Source: Hymenobacter rigui (lineage in GTDB: Bacteria > Bacteroidota > Bacteroidia > Cytophagales > Hymenobacteraceae). Taken from it: 64,000 nt of DNA. Position 1 is the first letter of the stretch. Each line of letters begins with the position of its first letter. The notes under the pieces are model-generated. The model saw nothing but the letters and a program-made list of their open reading frames with translations. It was not told the origin of the DNA and ran no database searches. Below, one piece after another: positions 35,355 to 44,450 of the stretch. The stretch covers positions 868,001-932,000 of the forward strand of contig NZ_RWIT01000001.1 of the NCBI RefSeq assembly GCF_003944715.1, given 5' to 3'. A program made the translations under genes and the position numbers.

Positions 35355-35628
35355 AGTCGCCAATGAACAGGGTGGAGTTGCGTTTGTTTGTGATGCTCAC
35401 AAAGATGGGCAACGCATCAAGGGAATTCATATCGGTATATCGGAATTGTTTTATGGTACCTAAGTAATGAGGAATAGTAATTTTCAAGCAAAACACAGCT
35501 TTCTTCAAAAAAATCAATCGGGGGCCTAGCATGATGCTGGGAGTCTGGTTAAATTTGATCAGTCGGATACAGTAAGCCGGCATTTACTTCCTGCACATAA
35601 CTTCTTTCTCACTCTATTTCATTCCCCT

Positions 35629-36339
35629 ATGAAACGAGGCCTACTCTTCTCCATGCTGCTGCTACTGGCAACAACGGTGACCAGCTTCGCGCAAAAGTCG
35701 CCCGTTGACGAAACGGATATGGCCATCAAAGGCATTCCGCGTAAGGGGCAACGTGTTTCCATGCAGTTGGACAGCAAGCGCGTGGAAGATTCCTGGAAAA
35801 AACAGCTGGACGAGCAGTTTGGCAGCAAAGTGAAAGCCGACAAAGGTGTATACACGATGGATGGTGTTGTTATCGAAGCCATTTCGAAAACTCCTATCCG
35901 CGTAATCAGCAAGGTGGATGCCGTGCCCACGGGTACTACCGTATGGTGGTCGATTGACCTTGGTAACGCTTACCTGAGCAAAGATGCGACTCCCGTACAG
36001 TGGAAGTCGGCAGAAGGCTACCTGAAGGATTTTGCCCGCAAGTTGTACCGTGAAGACCTGGCCCTGCAGGTTGCTACGGCCGAGAAGGCTCTGGTACAGT
36101 CGCAGGACAACCACATGGCCGTAATTGCCAAGGCTGACGCCATCAAGAAGGACATCGAGAAGAACAAGCAGCGTAAGATTGAAATCCAGCAGCAGCTGGC
36201 TCAGAACGCCGCTGAGCTGCAGCAGTACAACAACCAGGTGGATCTGAACCTGAAAGAGCAGGAAGCCGCCCGCGCCGACATTGTGAACATGCGCGTAGCG
36301 CTGGAAGCCGTGAAGGAGCGCATGAACAAGATTGAGTAG
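35629..36339 (+). CDS. Periplasmic protein with C-terminal coiled coil
   Basis: 236 residues with a signal peptide (MKRGLLFSMLLLLATTVTSFAQ). A small beta-rich domain (about 25-145) is followed by a long charged coiled coil (about 150-236; heptads of A/I/L with K, E, Q). No family recognised; it may be an envelope scaffold. The 274 bases upstream show no gene. Confidence 0.7.
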   Translation: MKRGLLFSMLLLLATTVTSFAQKSPVDETDMAIKGIPRKGQRVSMQLDSKRVEDSWKKQLDEQFGSKVKADKGVYTMDGVVIEAISKTPIRVISKVDAVPTGTTVWWSIDLGNAYLSKDATPVQWKSAEGYLKDFARKLYREDLALQVATAEKALVQSQDNHMAVIAKADAIKKDIEKNKQRKIEIQQQLAQNAAELQQYNNQVDLNLKEQEAARADIVNMRVALEAVKERMNKIE

Positions 36340-36360
36340 TCAGTAAACAGCTACCCACCA

Positions 36361-36397
36361 AAAGGCCCCGCTGAAATTTTCAGCGGGGCCTTTTTGC
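36361..36397. terminator. Bidirectional terminator
   Basis: AAAGGCCCCGCTGAAA / TTTCAGCGGGGCCTTT hairpin with T run, between convergent genes ending at 36339 and 36412. Confidence 0.85.
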
Positions 36398-36411
36398 GTT
36401 TTGTCAGGTGG

Positions 36412-37014
36412 CTATTGCATCCGGCTGCGGACGTATTTCTCGGCTTCTTTCTCATTTTTCCAACCCACAATGCGGGTTTCGGCCGGGCGGTAGCGGTGCT
36501 GGAACCACAGGCTCAGAGAGGGCCGCACTCCGGGGTAGTGCTGGTTGAGCGTGGCCCAGTCGGTAGCATCCGGGAGGGTGCGCTGTGCGGGGCGGGCGGG
36601 CACGGCCAGCAGCACCGTTTGCAGGGCTCCTTTTACATCCAGCGTGAGCAGGGCAATGGGCGTCACTTCCAGTATGGTACCCTCTGGCTGGGTTTCGGCC
36701 AGCACCAGCGCGGTAAGCGGAGCCTCAGCCGAGCCAATTCCGGTAGCTACCCGGGTACCGGGTACAAAACCCATATTGCCGGGCACCGGCAGAAACTCAA
36801 TCACTTCCTCAGTGCCGGCTTCGTGATGACGCTCAAAGGCGTGGGTAGCAGGGTTGTACTGCTGCTCATGATTGGTGCCGGCGGGCATTTCTACTACCAC
36901 CTGCAGCAGCTTCCGTTCGGCCGAAAAAGTAGGCAGCTCGGCATAGTTGGTGTGGCAGCTGCTTAGTAGGTGGGTGAGTAGCAGGCCAGGGAGTAGCAGG
37001 GCAGATGCACGCAT
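36412..37014 (-). CDS. Pyrophosphatase-like lipoprotein lacking metal ligands
   Basis: 200 residues from the ATG at 37014, with lipoprotein signal (LLPGLLLTHLLSSC). The fold of family I inorganic pyrophosphatase is recognisable: VVVEMPAGTNHEQQYNP, FLPVPGNMGFVPGTR, ALVLAETQPEGTILEVTPIA, LLAVP and the C-terminal LWFQHRYRPAETRIVGWKN. At the DGDxxDVL metal site the sequence reads AEAPLTAL, so the three Asp are replaced by Ala, Ala and Thr; a fourth ligand also seems lost. It is probably a secreted pseudoenzyme on the periplasmic side. Confidence 0.8.
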   Translation of the reverse strand: MRASALLLPGLLLTHLLSSCHTNYAELPTFSAERKLLQVVVEMPAGTNHEQQYNPATHAFERHHEAGTEEVIEFLPVPGNMGFVPGTRVATGIGSAEAPLTALVLAETQPEGTILEVTPIALLTLDVKGALQTVLLAVPARPAQRTLPDATDWATLNQHYPGVRPSLSLWFQHRYRPAETRIVGWKNEKEAEKYVRSRMQ

Positions 37015-37055
37015 GAAGTTGACAGAGTAAGCCGGTGGACTGGTCATGAAGATAA

Positions 37056-37092
37056 TAAGCCCGGACAGCATGTACTATGCCATCCGGGCTTA
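37056..37092 (-). terminator. Terminator after the M1 peptidase gene
   Basis: TAAGCCCGGA / TCCGGGCTTA arms with an inner GCAT/ATGC pair, past the minus-strand stop at 37118. Confidence 0.65.
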
Positions 37093-37117
37093 CCGGTACA
37101 GCGCACTGCTGCGGCAG

Positions 37118-40084
37118 TTATTGGGCCAGCTGCTCGTCGAGGAGACGGAAGGGGCTCAACTGTTCCAGGTGCAATACGAAGCGGATGTTGTGCACAAAAT
37201 CTTTCCCGCTGTCAGGTAGGCCATTGTTATACTGGGAACCAGCTACGGGCAGGTACAGGCGCAGAATGTTCTTGGCCAGTGGCAATACCAGTCCCGCGCC
37301 GTAGTAACCCCGGGCCCGGGCACTGAACGAAGGCCCGGCCACCGTTTTGCCCAGTCCGAAGTCACCATACACGGCCAGTGAAGTCACCGGCAGGTCAGCT
37401 TCCAGGTTAAGCGTAGTAAGCCAGTGCTGCGTGCTCACGGGCACGTAGCCTTTGAAGCCCCCGTCCCGGTCATCAGTCTGGTGGACCTGGGCGGTCAGGG
37501 CATCGGAAATCTGCTGCCGGTCCAAGTAGGTGTTCTGGTAGCGATAGTCGTAGCTGCCGCTCAGGCCCATCCGGAAGTCGGTGCTGGATTTGAGGAACGT
37601 GCCTCCGAATACACGGGCGCGCACCTGCTTCCGGGCGTTATAGTACCGGCCGTAGGTGGCCGTAGCCCGCAGCAGGCTGGCCTGCCGGGCGCTGTTGTCA
37701 CTGGAGGCATCCGATGACAGGAAGTTCAATTCCACGTGTCCCGACCAGTTCTGTAGAGCATTCCCGTCACTGATGCGGTACTCAGCCGTCTGAATACTGC
37801 TGGTGCGGTTCAGGTTGTCGCTCTGCACGGAGGTAGTGGCAAAGCGTACCCAGTGCTGAGCACGGTTATAAGCCGAGTGCGGCAGCTGCAGCGTGATGCT
37901 GGGCTCGATTTTGGTGAATCGCGCAAACTGCGTCAGCTGTACCTTCGTGATGAGCTGCCGCACATTGTTGCGGGGCAGCACATTCAGGGATATACTGCCG
38001 ATACCGTTCAGGGCTGCCCGGTTGAAGCTGAACATGGGCATTGCCAAGAAATTCAGGCGCTTCGGGGCCAGCAGGTTGGTATAGAAGGCCGCGCCCAGCA
38101 TAAACTTATCGGTGGTATTGGCCCCCAGCACCGGCACCCAGTTGATAAAGTGCCGGTCCCAGCGTTCCACGCTGGCCAGGGGTTTGAGCTGCAGGGGCTC
38201 CCAGGTCGGGAAACTACCCTCTACCTGACGCATATCGTCGCGGCGGTTGAGCTGAGGGGTCAGGTAGCCTGGGTCAACCACCACGGAAGCCACGCCCTGG
38301 CGCTGGAAGTTGAGCTGCGTTTCATCCTGCTCCTCATCCTCAGTACCGCCAAACACAGGTGTCCATTTCAACTCCAGCACTTTCCCCTGCGCATCCAGGG
38401 AGGCCACGGGTACGGCCAGGGGGGCGGGAGAGTCGTTGCGCACCAATACCTTTACCGTGCCGTTCTGGACCAGCATATCCGACAGGGCCACCTCGTAGTG
38501 GTTCTGTGTGCCGAGCATATCCTTGAAAAACCAGTCCAGCTTCTGGCCGCTCACTTCCTCAAACACGGCCTGCATATCGGCCGGATATGGGTGCCGGAAC
38601 TGCCACCGCTGATAGTAGGTATGCATGGCCTCGTCAAACTTCTCCTGCCCCAGATAGCCCGCCAGGTATTTCAGCAGTGAGGCCGTTTTGCCGTACACAA
38701 TCAGGCCATAATTCAGCTTGCCATACTCCGCCGAAGTGGGCCCGTTCACCGGCTGGTCGAGGCCCCGGGAGGCCATTGCCTGGTACGGAATCTGGTTGAG
38801 CGCCGCCGCTGGCAGGCCATCTACACCCAGCTTGCCGGCAATTTTGGGCGACTTCGCCAGGAAATCAAACTGCCCGGCGGTGGGGTTGTCCCGCTCCGCC
38901 ACGCGGTTTTCCACATAGGAATTCACTCCCTCATCCATCCACGGAAAGTCCCGCTCATTGGAGCCCAGAATACCGTAAAACCAGTTGTGGCCCACCTCAT
39001 GCACAATGGCTGAGGGCTGGGTTACCGTCACCATCGGATATTCCATCCCCGAGCCGGCGCTCAGCGCTCCGTCTACGGCCGTGGCGGAAGCGTACGGATA
39101 TTCGCCCACCCACTGCGAGTAGTAGGTCAGGGCATCATTGACGTCCTGCAGGCCTTTAATCCACTTCTGCGCGTCCTTATTGGTGAACAGCACCCATGAG
39201 GTCACCTGTCGGCCCGAAGGCAGCGTGACGCCGCTTTTCAGCACATTGAACCGCTTATCGGCAAACCAGGCAAAATCGTGTACCCGATCCTGCACGTAGC
39301 GTAGGGTCTTGGTTTCAGCCGCTGAAGCCGGAAACTTCAAATCGGAGCCGAAGTCCTGCGGGGTTTTCTTGGCTGCCGTGGCCGTAGCCAGCTGGTCGAG
39401 GCGCTGCTGCTCGTCGGGGTTCTGCAGCACGCCCGTAGCACCTACCGTATAGTTGGCCGGCAGCGTGATGCGCACATCAAAGGAGCCGTACTCCGAGTAG
39501 AATTCGCCCTGGTCGAGGTAGGGCATCTGGTGCCAGCCCTTCTGGTCAAATACGGCCGGCTTGGGGTACCACTGCGTAATCTGGTAGCTCTGGCCCACGT
39601 GCCCGAACCGGGAAAAGGAATCCGGAATCTTAACCCGGAAGGGCGTGGTAATGGTTGCGCGGGCTCCGGCGGCCAGCGGCTGCGGCAGAATCAGCTTCGC
39701 CATATCGGGGCTGGAGGCGTCGTACTCCAGCCGGGCCGGCTGCCCGTTCACCTGAAACTCCAGGCCATCAATGTAGCCGCGCTGGCTGCTGCTGGCAAAC
39801 TGAAACTTCCGGCTGCCGTTGCGCAGCTGCTGCCGGGCAAAGGCGGTATTGTTGTCACGGTAGGCGTTCGGCCACAGGTGAAACCAGATGTAAGGCAGCG
39901 CCTGCGGCGAGTTGTTGGTGTATACCAGCTCCTCACGGCCGCTAAGCAGATGCTGCTTGTCGTCGAGGGTTACGTCGATGGAATAATCGGCCTGCTGTTG
40001 CCAGGTCGCGGTGGCTTGAGCCTGGGTAAAGGCTGGAGCCACCATCAGGCCGGCCAGGTAAAGTAGTCGTCGGATTCGCAACAT
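37118..40084 (-). CDS. M1-family metallopeptidase with C-terminal beta-barrel-like domain
   Basis: 988 residues from the ATG at 40084 with a signal peptide (LLYLAGLMVAPAFTQAQA). The gluzincin site is HEVGHNWFYGILGSNE, with the downstream Glu in WMDEGVNSYVENR, and the aminopeptidase motif is GSGMEYPM. After about residue 640 the protein becomes a series of alternating-residue strands (FMLGAAFYTNLLAPKRLNFL, LLRATATYGRYYNARKQVRA, LTTLNLEADLPVTSLAVYG, YYGAGLVLPLAKNILRLYLP). This looks like an outer-membrane barrel that would hold the peptidase at the surface or in the periplasm. Confidence 0.85.
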   Translation of the reverse strand: MLRIRRLLYLAGLMVAPAFTQAQATATWQQQADYSIDVTLDDKQHLLSGREELVYTNNSPQALPYIWFHLWPNAYRDNNTAFARQQLRNGSRKFQFASSSQRGYIDGLEFQVNGQPARLEYDASSPDMAKLILPQPLAAGARATITTPFRVKIPDSFSRFGHVGQSYQITQWYPKPAVFDQKGWHQMPYLDQGEFYSEYGSFDVRITLPANYTVGATGVLQNPDEQQRLDQLATATAAKKTPQDFGSDLKFPASAAETKTLRYVQDRVHDFAWFADKRFNVLKSGVTLPSGRQVTSWVLFTNKDAQKWIKGLQDVNDALTYYSQWVGEYPYASATAVDGALSAGSGMEYPMVTVTQPSAIVHEVGHNWFYGILGSNERDFPWMDEGVNSYVENRVAERDNPTAGQFDFLAKSPKIAGKLGVDGLPAAALNQIPYQAMASRGLDQPVNGPTSAEYGKLNYGLIVYGKTASLLKYLAGYLGQEKFDEAMHTYYQRWQFRHPYPADMQAVFEEVSGQKLDWFFKDMLGTQNHYEVALSDMLVQNGTVKVLVRNDSPAPLAVPVASLDAQGKVLELKWTPVFGGTEDEEQDETQLNFQRQGVASVVVDPGYLTPQLNRRDDMRQVEGSFPTWEPLQLKPLASVERWDRHFINWVPVLGANTTDKFMLGAAFYTNLLAPKRLNFLAMPMFSFNRAALNGIGSISLNVLPRNNVRQLITKVQLTQFARFTKIEPSITLQLPHSAYNRAQHWVRFATTSVQSDNLNRTSSIQTAEYRISDGNALQNWSGHVELNFLSSDASSDNSARQASLLRATATYGRYYNARKQVRARVFGGTFLKSSTDFRMGLSGSYDYRYQNTYLDRQQISDALTAQVHQTDDRDGGFKGYVPVSTQHWLTTLNLEADLPVTSLAVYGDFGLGKTVAGPSFSARARGYYGAGLVLPLAKNILRLYLPVAGSQYNNGLPDSGKDFVHNIRFVLHLEQLSPFRLLDEQLAQ

Positions 40085-40222
40085 AAAATGAAGGGGGAGA
40101 GAACAAAGCGGCAGCGAAAGTAGCCGTTCGGGGCGAGACCCCCGAAGAACCTTCTTGAAAAGCGCACGTTTGCCACATACACCCATCCACCACGCTACTT
40201 GGTAGCTCCATTCATTTCTCCT

Positions 40223-40645
40223 ATGTCATACCACAAACAGCCCAAAGACGATACCCAGCACCAGAATCACCTCGACGGCGCCATCAACCTGCTCACGGGA
40301 AACCTGCAGGACGAAGCTGAGCGGTCCGGTCTCGATAATCACTTCCAGCGCTGGATTGAGGACCTGAAGGATGCCAACAACCCGGAGCTGCACCAGCTGG
40401 TCGTTGACTTGCAGGAGTTGAAAGCGCACTTCGGCGGGGGCTCCATCGATAAGAATGTGGTGAGCCGCCTGTTGCACCGATTGGGTACTGCCACAAGCAA
40501 GGCGGCTATCTTTTCGGAAAACCCGAATACGGCTGACCGCATCACCAAACTGGGCGAGGCCCTGACGGCCGCCGCCGGACAGGTACAGGGCGGCCAAGCT
40601 TCTCCCGAACAGGATTTGCAACAGGATTCCAGCCAAAGCCGCTAG
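40223..40645 (+). CDS. Hypothetical protein
   Basis: 140 residues from the ATG at 40223 (MSYHKQPKDDTQHQNHLDGA). Soluble and helical, acidic, with a disordered Gln/Ser-rich tail (SPEQDLQQDSSQSR). No family recognised. Divergent from the peptidase gene with a 138-base gap; followed by a long palindrome. Confidence 0.65.
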   Translation: MSYHKQPKDDTQHQNHLDGAINLLTGNLQDEAERSGLDNHFQRWIEDLKDANNPELHQLVVDLQELKAHFGGGSIDKNVVSRLLHRLGTATSKAAIFSENPNTADRITKLGEALTAAAGQVQGGQASPEQDLQQDSSQSR

Positions 40646-40659
40646 CCGAGCTGAAAAAG

Positions 40660-40715
40660 TCCTATAACAGTAAAGCCGGTTTCCTACGTAGGAAACCGGC
40701 TTTACTGTTATAGGA
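40660..40715. terminator. 56-bp perfect palindrome
   Basis: Two exact 28-base arms meeting at ACGT with no loop, starting TCCTATAACAGTAAAGCC, between convergent genes (ends at 40645 and 40733). The likely role is bidirectional termination; there is no proper T tract. Confidence 0.7.
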
Positions 40716-40732
40716 AACGGAGAGCGGGTAGC

Positions 40733-41107
40733 TTAGGCTACGGTAGCCACTACGCGACGCTTCTCTTTGATACGAGCAGCTTTGCCCGACAGACCACGCA
40801 GATAGAACAGACGGGCACGACGTACCTGACCACGACGGATTACTTCAATCTTGTCGATGTTAGGCGACAGGAGCGGGAAAATACGCTCGGTGCCAATCTG
40901 GTTCGAAATCTTACGAACGGTGAAAGTCTCGCCGTTCGAGTTGGTGTTTTTGCGCTGGATAACTACACCCTGGAACTGCTGAATGCGCTCCTTGTTGCCC
41001 TCGCGGATTTTTACGTGGACATTGATGGTGTCACCGGCGGCAAACTTGGGGAAGCTGGCGCGGCGCTCCTGGGATTCCTGCTGGATAAAATCGAGTAGTA
41101 CGCTCAT
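40733..41107 (-). CDS. rplS: 50S ribosomal protein L19
   Basis: 124 residues. [30 protein letters not shown] and the [20 protein letters not shown] stretch are those of bacterial L19, which sits at the 30S-50S interface. It has its own promoter inside the 168-base gap after trmD. Confidence 0.98.
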   Translation of the reverse strand: MSVLLDFIQQESQERRASFPKFAAGDTINVHVKIREGNKERIQQFQGVVIQRKNTNSNGETFTVRKISNQIGTERIFPLLSPNIDKIEVIRRGQVRRARLFYLRGLSGKAARIKEKRRVVATVA

Positions 41108-41166
41108 GGCTGGAAAAACTGTGAAGGACGGCCGCGCCGCCCTGAAGGGTTTCAGGTAAAGAGGCG

Positions 41167-41197
41167 CAAATATAGCCCTCTGTTTTGATGATTACAA
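41167..41197 (-). promoter_or_regulatory. rplS promoter, -33 and -7 elements
   Basis: On the minus strand TTG (41197-41195), 20 bases, then TATATTTG (41174-41167): a full match to the Bacteroidota TTG-N19/20-TAnnTTTG promoter. The start would fall near 41160, giving a leader of about 50 bases. Confidence 0.75.
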
Positions 41198-41275
41198 GTC
41201 AGTGACCAGATGAATACCGGATTGCCCGAACGGAAGCCCGTCGAAACGGTATATTTCACACTCTCCGGTTATTTA

Positions 41276-41953
41276 TCAGTCACTCAATAAGTCCGGCCGC
41301 CGCTGTTGGGTGCGAGCCAGGGCTTGTTCGTGGCGCCAGACGTCAATTTTCGGGGTATTGCCCGAAAGCAGAATATCCGGTACCGCAATGCCCCGCCATT
41401 CGGCCGGGCGGGTGTACACGGGTGGGGCCAGCAGGTTGTCCTGAAACGAGTCGCTCAGGGCCGATTCTTCGTTGCCCAGTACGCCGGGCAACAGCCGCAC
41501 CACCGCATCCACCAGAATGGCGGCTCCTAACTCGCCTCCGCTCAACACGTAGTCGCCTACGCTGATTTCGTGGGTGATGTAGGCCTGCCGGATCCGCTCG
41601 TCCACGCCTTTGTAGTGGCCGCACAGAATCAGCAGGTTTCCCGCCAACGACAACCGGTTCACGAGTGGCTGCCGCAGCGTTTCGCCATCGGGGGTCATGT
41701 AGATAACCGCATCGTACGGCCGCTGCGCCATCAACTCGTCGAAACAAGCAGCAATGGGCTCCACGCGCAGTACCATGCCGGCTCCACCGCCAAACACGTA
41801 GTCATCAATCTGACCGTGCTTGTTGATGGCGTAGCGCCGCAGGTCGTGCAGTTGAATTTCGGCCAGACCTTTATCCTGAGCCCGTTTCACAATGGAGTGG
41901 GCAAAGGGGCTGGCCAGCAGATCCGGCTGGCACGTTACAATGTCAATACGCAT
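41276..41953 (-). CDS. trmD: tRNA (guanine37-N1)-methyltransferase
   Basis: 225 residues. The trefoil-knot SAM site is visible as [14 protein letters not shown] and [17 protein letters not shown], and the N-terminal [13 protein letters not shown] is typical. It methylates G37 next to the anticodon. Starts 17 bases after rimM, conserved rpsP-rimM-trmD-rplS order. Confidence 0.97.
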   Translation of the reverse strand: MRIDIVTCQPDLLASPFAHSIVKRAQDKGLAEIQLHDLRRYAINKHGQIDDYVFGGGAGMVLRVEPIAACFDELMAQRPYDAVIYMTPDGETLRQPLVNRLSLAGNLLILCGHYKGVDERIRQAYITHEISVGDYVLSGGELGAAILVDAVVRLLPGVLGNEESALSDSFQDNLLAPPVYTRPAEWRGIAVPDILLSGNTPKIDVWRHEQALARTQQRRPDLLSD

Positions 41954-41970
41954 GGTTTCTGGACGGCCGG

Positions 41971-42552
41971 CTAAGGCTCTACAACTTCGTCGGGCTCGTC
42001 CCGCTCCCGCGAAGCAGGCGTCAGATACACGTCAAGCAAGCCTTCCGGCAGATTCACGTGCAGCTTCCGTGCTGCGGTATCGGCGTGCGAAATCAGCTCG
42101 TCGGCCACCGGAATCAGTACCTCCTGACCTTTGTAGCGCATGGACAGCACATCCTGCTGGGGCAGCTCGTAGAAGGTTTCCACGGTGCCCAGCTCTCCGA
42201 GCTGCTCATCCACTACTGTAAAGCCAATGACGTCGTGAAAGTAGAACTGGTCTTCGGCCAGATCAGGAAGCTCGGCCACAGGGCGCCACAGTTTGGCATT
42301 CCGCAACGGCTCGGCTTCTTCTATCCGGTCAATGCCTTTGAGCTTGAGCAGAGCCCGCTCACCGCTCTGGGGCTGCAGTTTCTCCACGGCATACTCCGTG
42401 AGCTTGCCCGGGGCCGTAGGTATTTCCAGTAGCACCGATTTCAGCTTCCGGTACGGCTCCAGGTCATCCACATCGAAGGTGGCTACCACGAAGCCTTTCA
42501 GGCCGTGTGGCTTCACAATGGAACCCAGTTCGTAGCAGTCGTCGAGTGTCAT
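41971..42552 (-). CDS. rimM: Ribosome maturation factor RimM
   Basis: 193 residues. N-terminal domain ([20 protein letters not shown]) and PRC-barrel ([30 protein letters not shown]). It binds S19 and helps mature the 30S head. The tail after about 170 is acidic and variable. Confidence 0.95.
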   Translation of the reverse strand: MTLDDCYELGSIVKPHGLKGFVVATFDVDDLEPYRKLKSVLLEIPTAPGKLTEYAVEKLQPQSGERALLKLKGIDRIEEAEPLRNAKLWRPVAELPDLAEDQFYFHDVIGFTVVDEQLGELGTVETFYELPQQDVLSMRYKGQEVLIPVADELISHADTAARKLHVNLPEGLLDVYLTPASRERDEPDEVVEP

Positions 42553-42668
42553 GAGCGGAGGAGTGGAAAGGGGGGAAACGTGCGAAGGTGATGGAGTGGA
42601 ACCAGGCAGCGGCGGGCAGAGCCGTCGACATCCTCGTTACCCCATCACCTTCCTACGTGAGCCGGAAA

Positions 42669-43214
42669 TTAAGCGCCGGCTTCCTCCGTGGTTTCGGCCG
42701 GAGCCTCAGCCTCAGTGGTTTCGCCTTCAGCAGCCGGAGCAGCAGCGGCCAGAGCGGCAGCCTGCTTAGCGCGCTGAGCTTCAGCACGGGCTTCTTTTAC
42801 CTTGGTTTCGGCGGCCAGACGCTGCTGACGAGCTTCATCCTTGGCGTTGCCCAGCGAAGTGCGCTTGCCTTCAATTTTAGCGTCTTTCTGCTCTTTCCAG
42901 TCGGTGAAGCGCTGGTCGGCAGTATCCTGCGAGATGGCGCCTTTGATTACGCCCAGCTGCAGGTGCTTGCGGTACAGTACACCACGGTAAGAGAGCATAG
43001 CACGAACGGTATCGGTCGGCTGGGCACCTTTCATGATCCAGTCAAATGCCTTTTCGCCATCGAAGTTGATGGTGGCAGGGTTGGTCTGGGGGTTGTAGGT
43101 ACCGATTTTTTCGATGAAACGGCCGTCGCGGGGCGAGCGGGAGTCAGCAACAACGATGTCGAACATTGCGGCCTTCTTGCGGCCACGACGGGCGAGGCGG
43201 ATTTTAACTGCCAT
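42669..43214 (-). CDS. rpsP: 30S ribosomal protein S16 with long C-terminal tail
   Basis: 181 residues, about twice the E. coli length. The first 80 or so are S16 ([47 protein letters not shown]). The rest is a charged helix followed by an Ala/Glu/Thr tail, as is common in Bacteroidota. First gene of the rpsP-rimM-trmD block; a -7 box lies 54 bases upstream. Confidence 0.97.
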   Translation of the reverse strand: MAVKIRLARRGRKKAAMFDIVVADSRSPRDGRFIEKIGTYNPQTNPATINFDGEKAFDWIMKGAQPTDTVRAMLSYRGVLYRKHLQLGVIKGAISQDTADQRFTDWKEQKDAKIEGKRTSLGNAKDEARQQRLAAETKVKEARAEAQRAKQAAALAAAAPAAEGETTEAEAPAETTEEAGA

Positions 43215-43267
43215 AAACCGGTTTGGTTAAGCGACGCATCCCGTGCGTCTGGTTGAAAAATGAGGTG

Positions 43268-43275
43268 CAAAGGTA
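43268..43275 (-). promoter_or_regulatory. Candidate -7 box of the rpsP operon
   Basis: TACCTTTG on the minus strand, 53 bases before the rpsP ATG; a TTTTT at the -33 position is a weak partner. Confidence 0.6.
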
Positions 43276-43356
43276 AGCACAGATTTCGCGGATAAAAAGT
43301 ATTTCCCGGATTCGGCACTTGTGTATCCTGTCACGAAGCCGGGGTAAGCAGCAAAA

Positions 43357-43382
43357 AGGCCCTTCCGTTTCCGAAAGGGCCT
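43357..43382 (-). terminator. Terminator after the desaturase gene
   Basis: AGGCCCTT / AAAGGGCCT hairpin 27 bases past the minus-strand stop at 43410; T-rich on the minus strand. Confidence 0.65.
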
Positions 43383-43409
43383 CTTCACTACTGAGAATAT
43401 ACTTTCAAC

Positions 43410-44165
43410 TTAGGCTGCCATGGGCACATCCTGCTGCCATTTGCGCTTCACTTTCACCACGCCCACTTTATCCAGTACCCAGATGAAAGCGTAGGTGGGG
43501 TCCAGCTCCCACTTCTTCACGCCGAAGTTGACGCGCATGGGCAGCTTGTGGTGGTTGTTCTGAAACAGCTCGCCGAACGCCAAAAAGTCGAAGGGCAGGG
43601 TGTTCATGGATTTATCGTGGTTGTCGAAGTTCTGGTAGCCGTACTTGTGGCCGCCCCAGTTCACGATGGCGCCGTGGATGGGACCCATCAGGAAGTGGAT
43701 GGGCAGCAGCAGGAACTGCCACCAGGCGGTAGCAAACTGCACGTAGAACAGCACGTACAGCGCGCCCCAGCCAATACGGGAAACGGCCGTACCGCCGAAG
43801 GCCTCCAGCGCCTTCCACTCCGGGGTATCACCTTCAAAACGCTTGGCTTCCTCGTAGCGGTTTTCCACTACCTCCCCGTAAATCACCTTGGTCTTCCACA
43901 TCATGCTGAAGGCATTGGACGAGAAGTGGGGTGAGTGGGGGTCCAGCTCGGTATCGGAGTAGGCGTGGTGCATGCGGTGCAGCAGCGCGTAGGCCCGGGG
44001 TGAGAGGAACGAAGAACCCTGACAGATGTAGGTGAACAGGAAGAAGAACCGCTCCCAGAACTTGTTCATGGTGAACATTTTGTGGGCGGCGTAGCGGTGC
44101 AGGTAGAACGTCTGCGTGAAGAGCGACAAGTAATAGTGCGCTACAAAGAAAACGAGTATTGCCAT
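43410..44165 (-). CDS. Fatty acid desaturase
   Basis: 251 residues from the ATG at 44165. His boxes FYLHRYAAHKMF, LLHRMHHAYSD and FQNNHHKLPMRV match membrane diiron acyl-CoA/acyl-lipid delta-9 desaturases. Four hydrophobic segments. Short for the family but with all three boxes. It introduces a double bond in membrane fatty acids; electron donor not encoded nearby. Confidence 0.92.
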   Translation of the reverse strand: MAILVFFVAHYYLSLFTQTFYLHRYAAHKMFTMNKFWERFFFLFTYICQGSSFLSPRAYALLHRMHHAYSDTELDPHSPHFSSNAFSMMWKTKVIYGEVVENRYEEAKRFEGDTPEWKALEAFGGTAVSRIGWGALYVLFYVQFATAWWQFLLLPIHFLMGPIHGAIVNWGGHKYGYQNFDNHDKSMNTLPFDFLAFGELFQNNHHKLPMRVNFGVKKWELDPTYAFIWVLDKVGVVKVKRKWQQDVPMAA

Positions 44166-44363
44166 TGGGGCAGAATGATTAGAGGTCGAAACCAGAAACG
44201 GCGGGCACGATTGAGGGCAAAAGCCCAAATCCTCAGCTAAAGTTCAAGCGCCGTGCCACAAAACTACTGCCCTGCCTGCCCCAAGTGCAATTCGCCTTAT
44301 CAAAAGGACAAAATGTTATTAGAAAGTCAGCGGACAGGGTAAGCCGGTGCCTGAAGGCGGCAG

Positions 44364-44433
44364 ACAGCACGCAGGAGCAGCGGGATGGAAAGACGCGTTA
44401 CACGATTCCCATGCCACTGCTCCTGCGTGCTGT
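44364..44433 (-). terminator. Long-loop hairpin after the RluA gene
   Basis: Perfect 17-base arms ACAGCACGCAGGAGCAG (44364-44380) and complement (44417-44433), 36-base loop, just past the minus-strand stop at 44451. No T run directly adjacent. Confidence 0.5.
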
Positions 44434-44450
44434 TTCCTGCCTGATATCTG

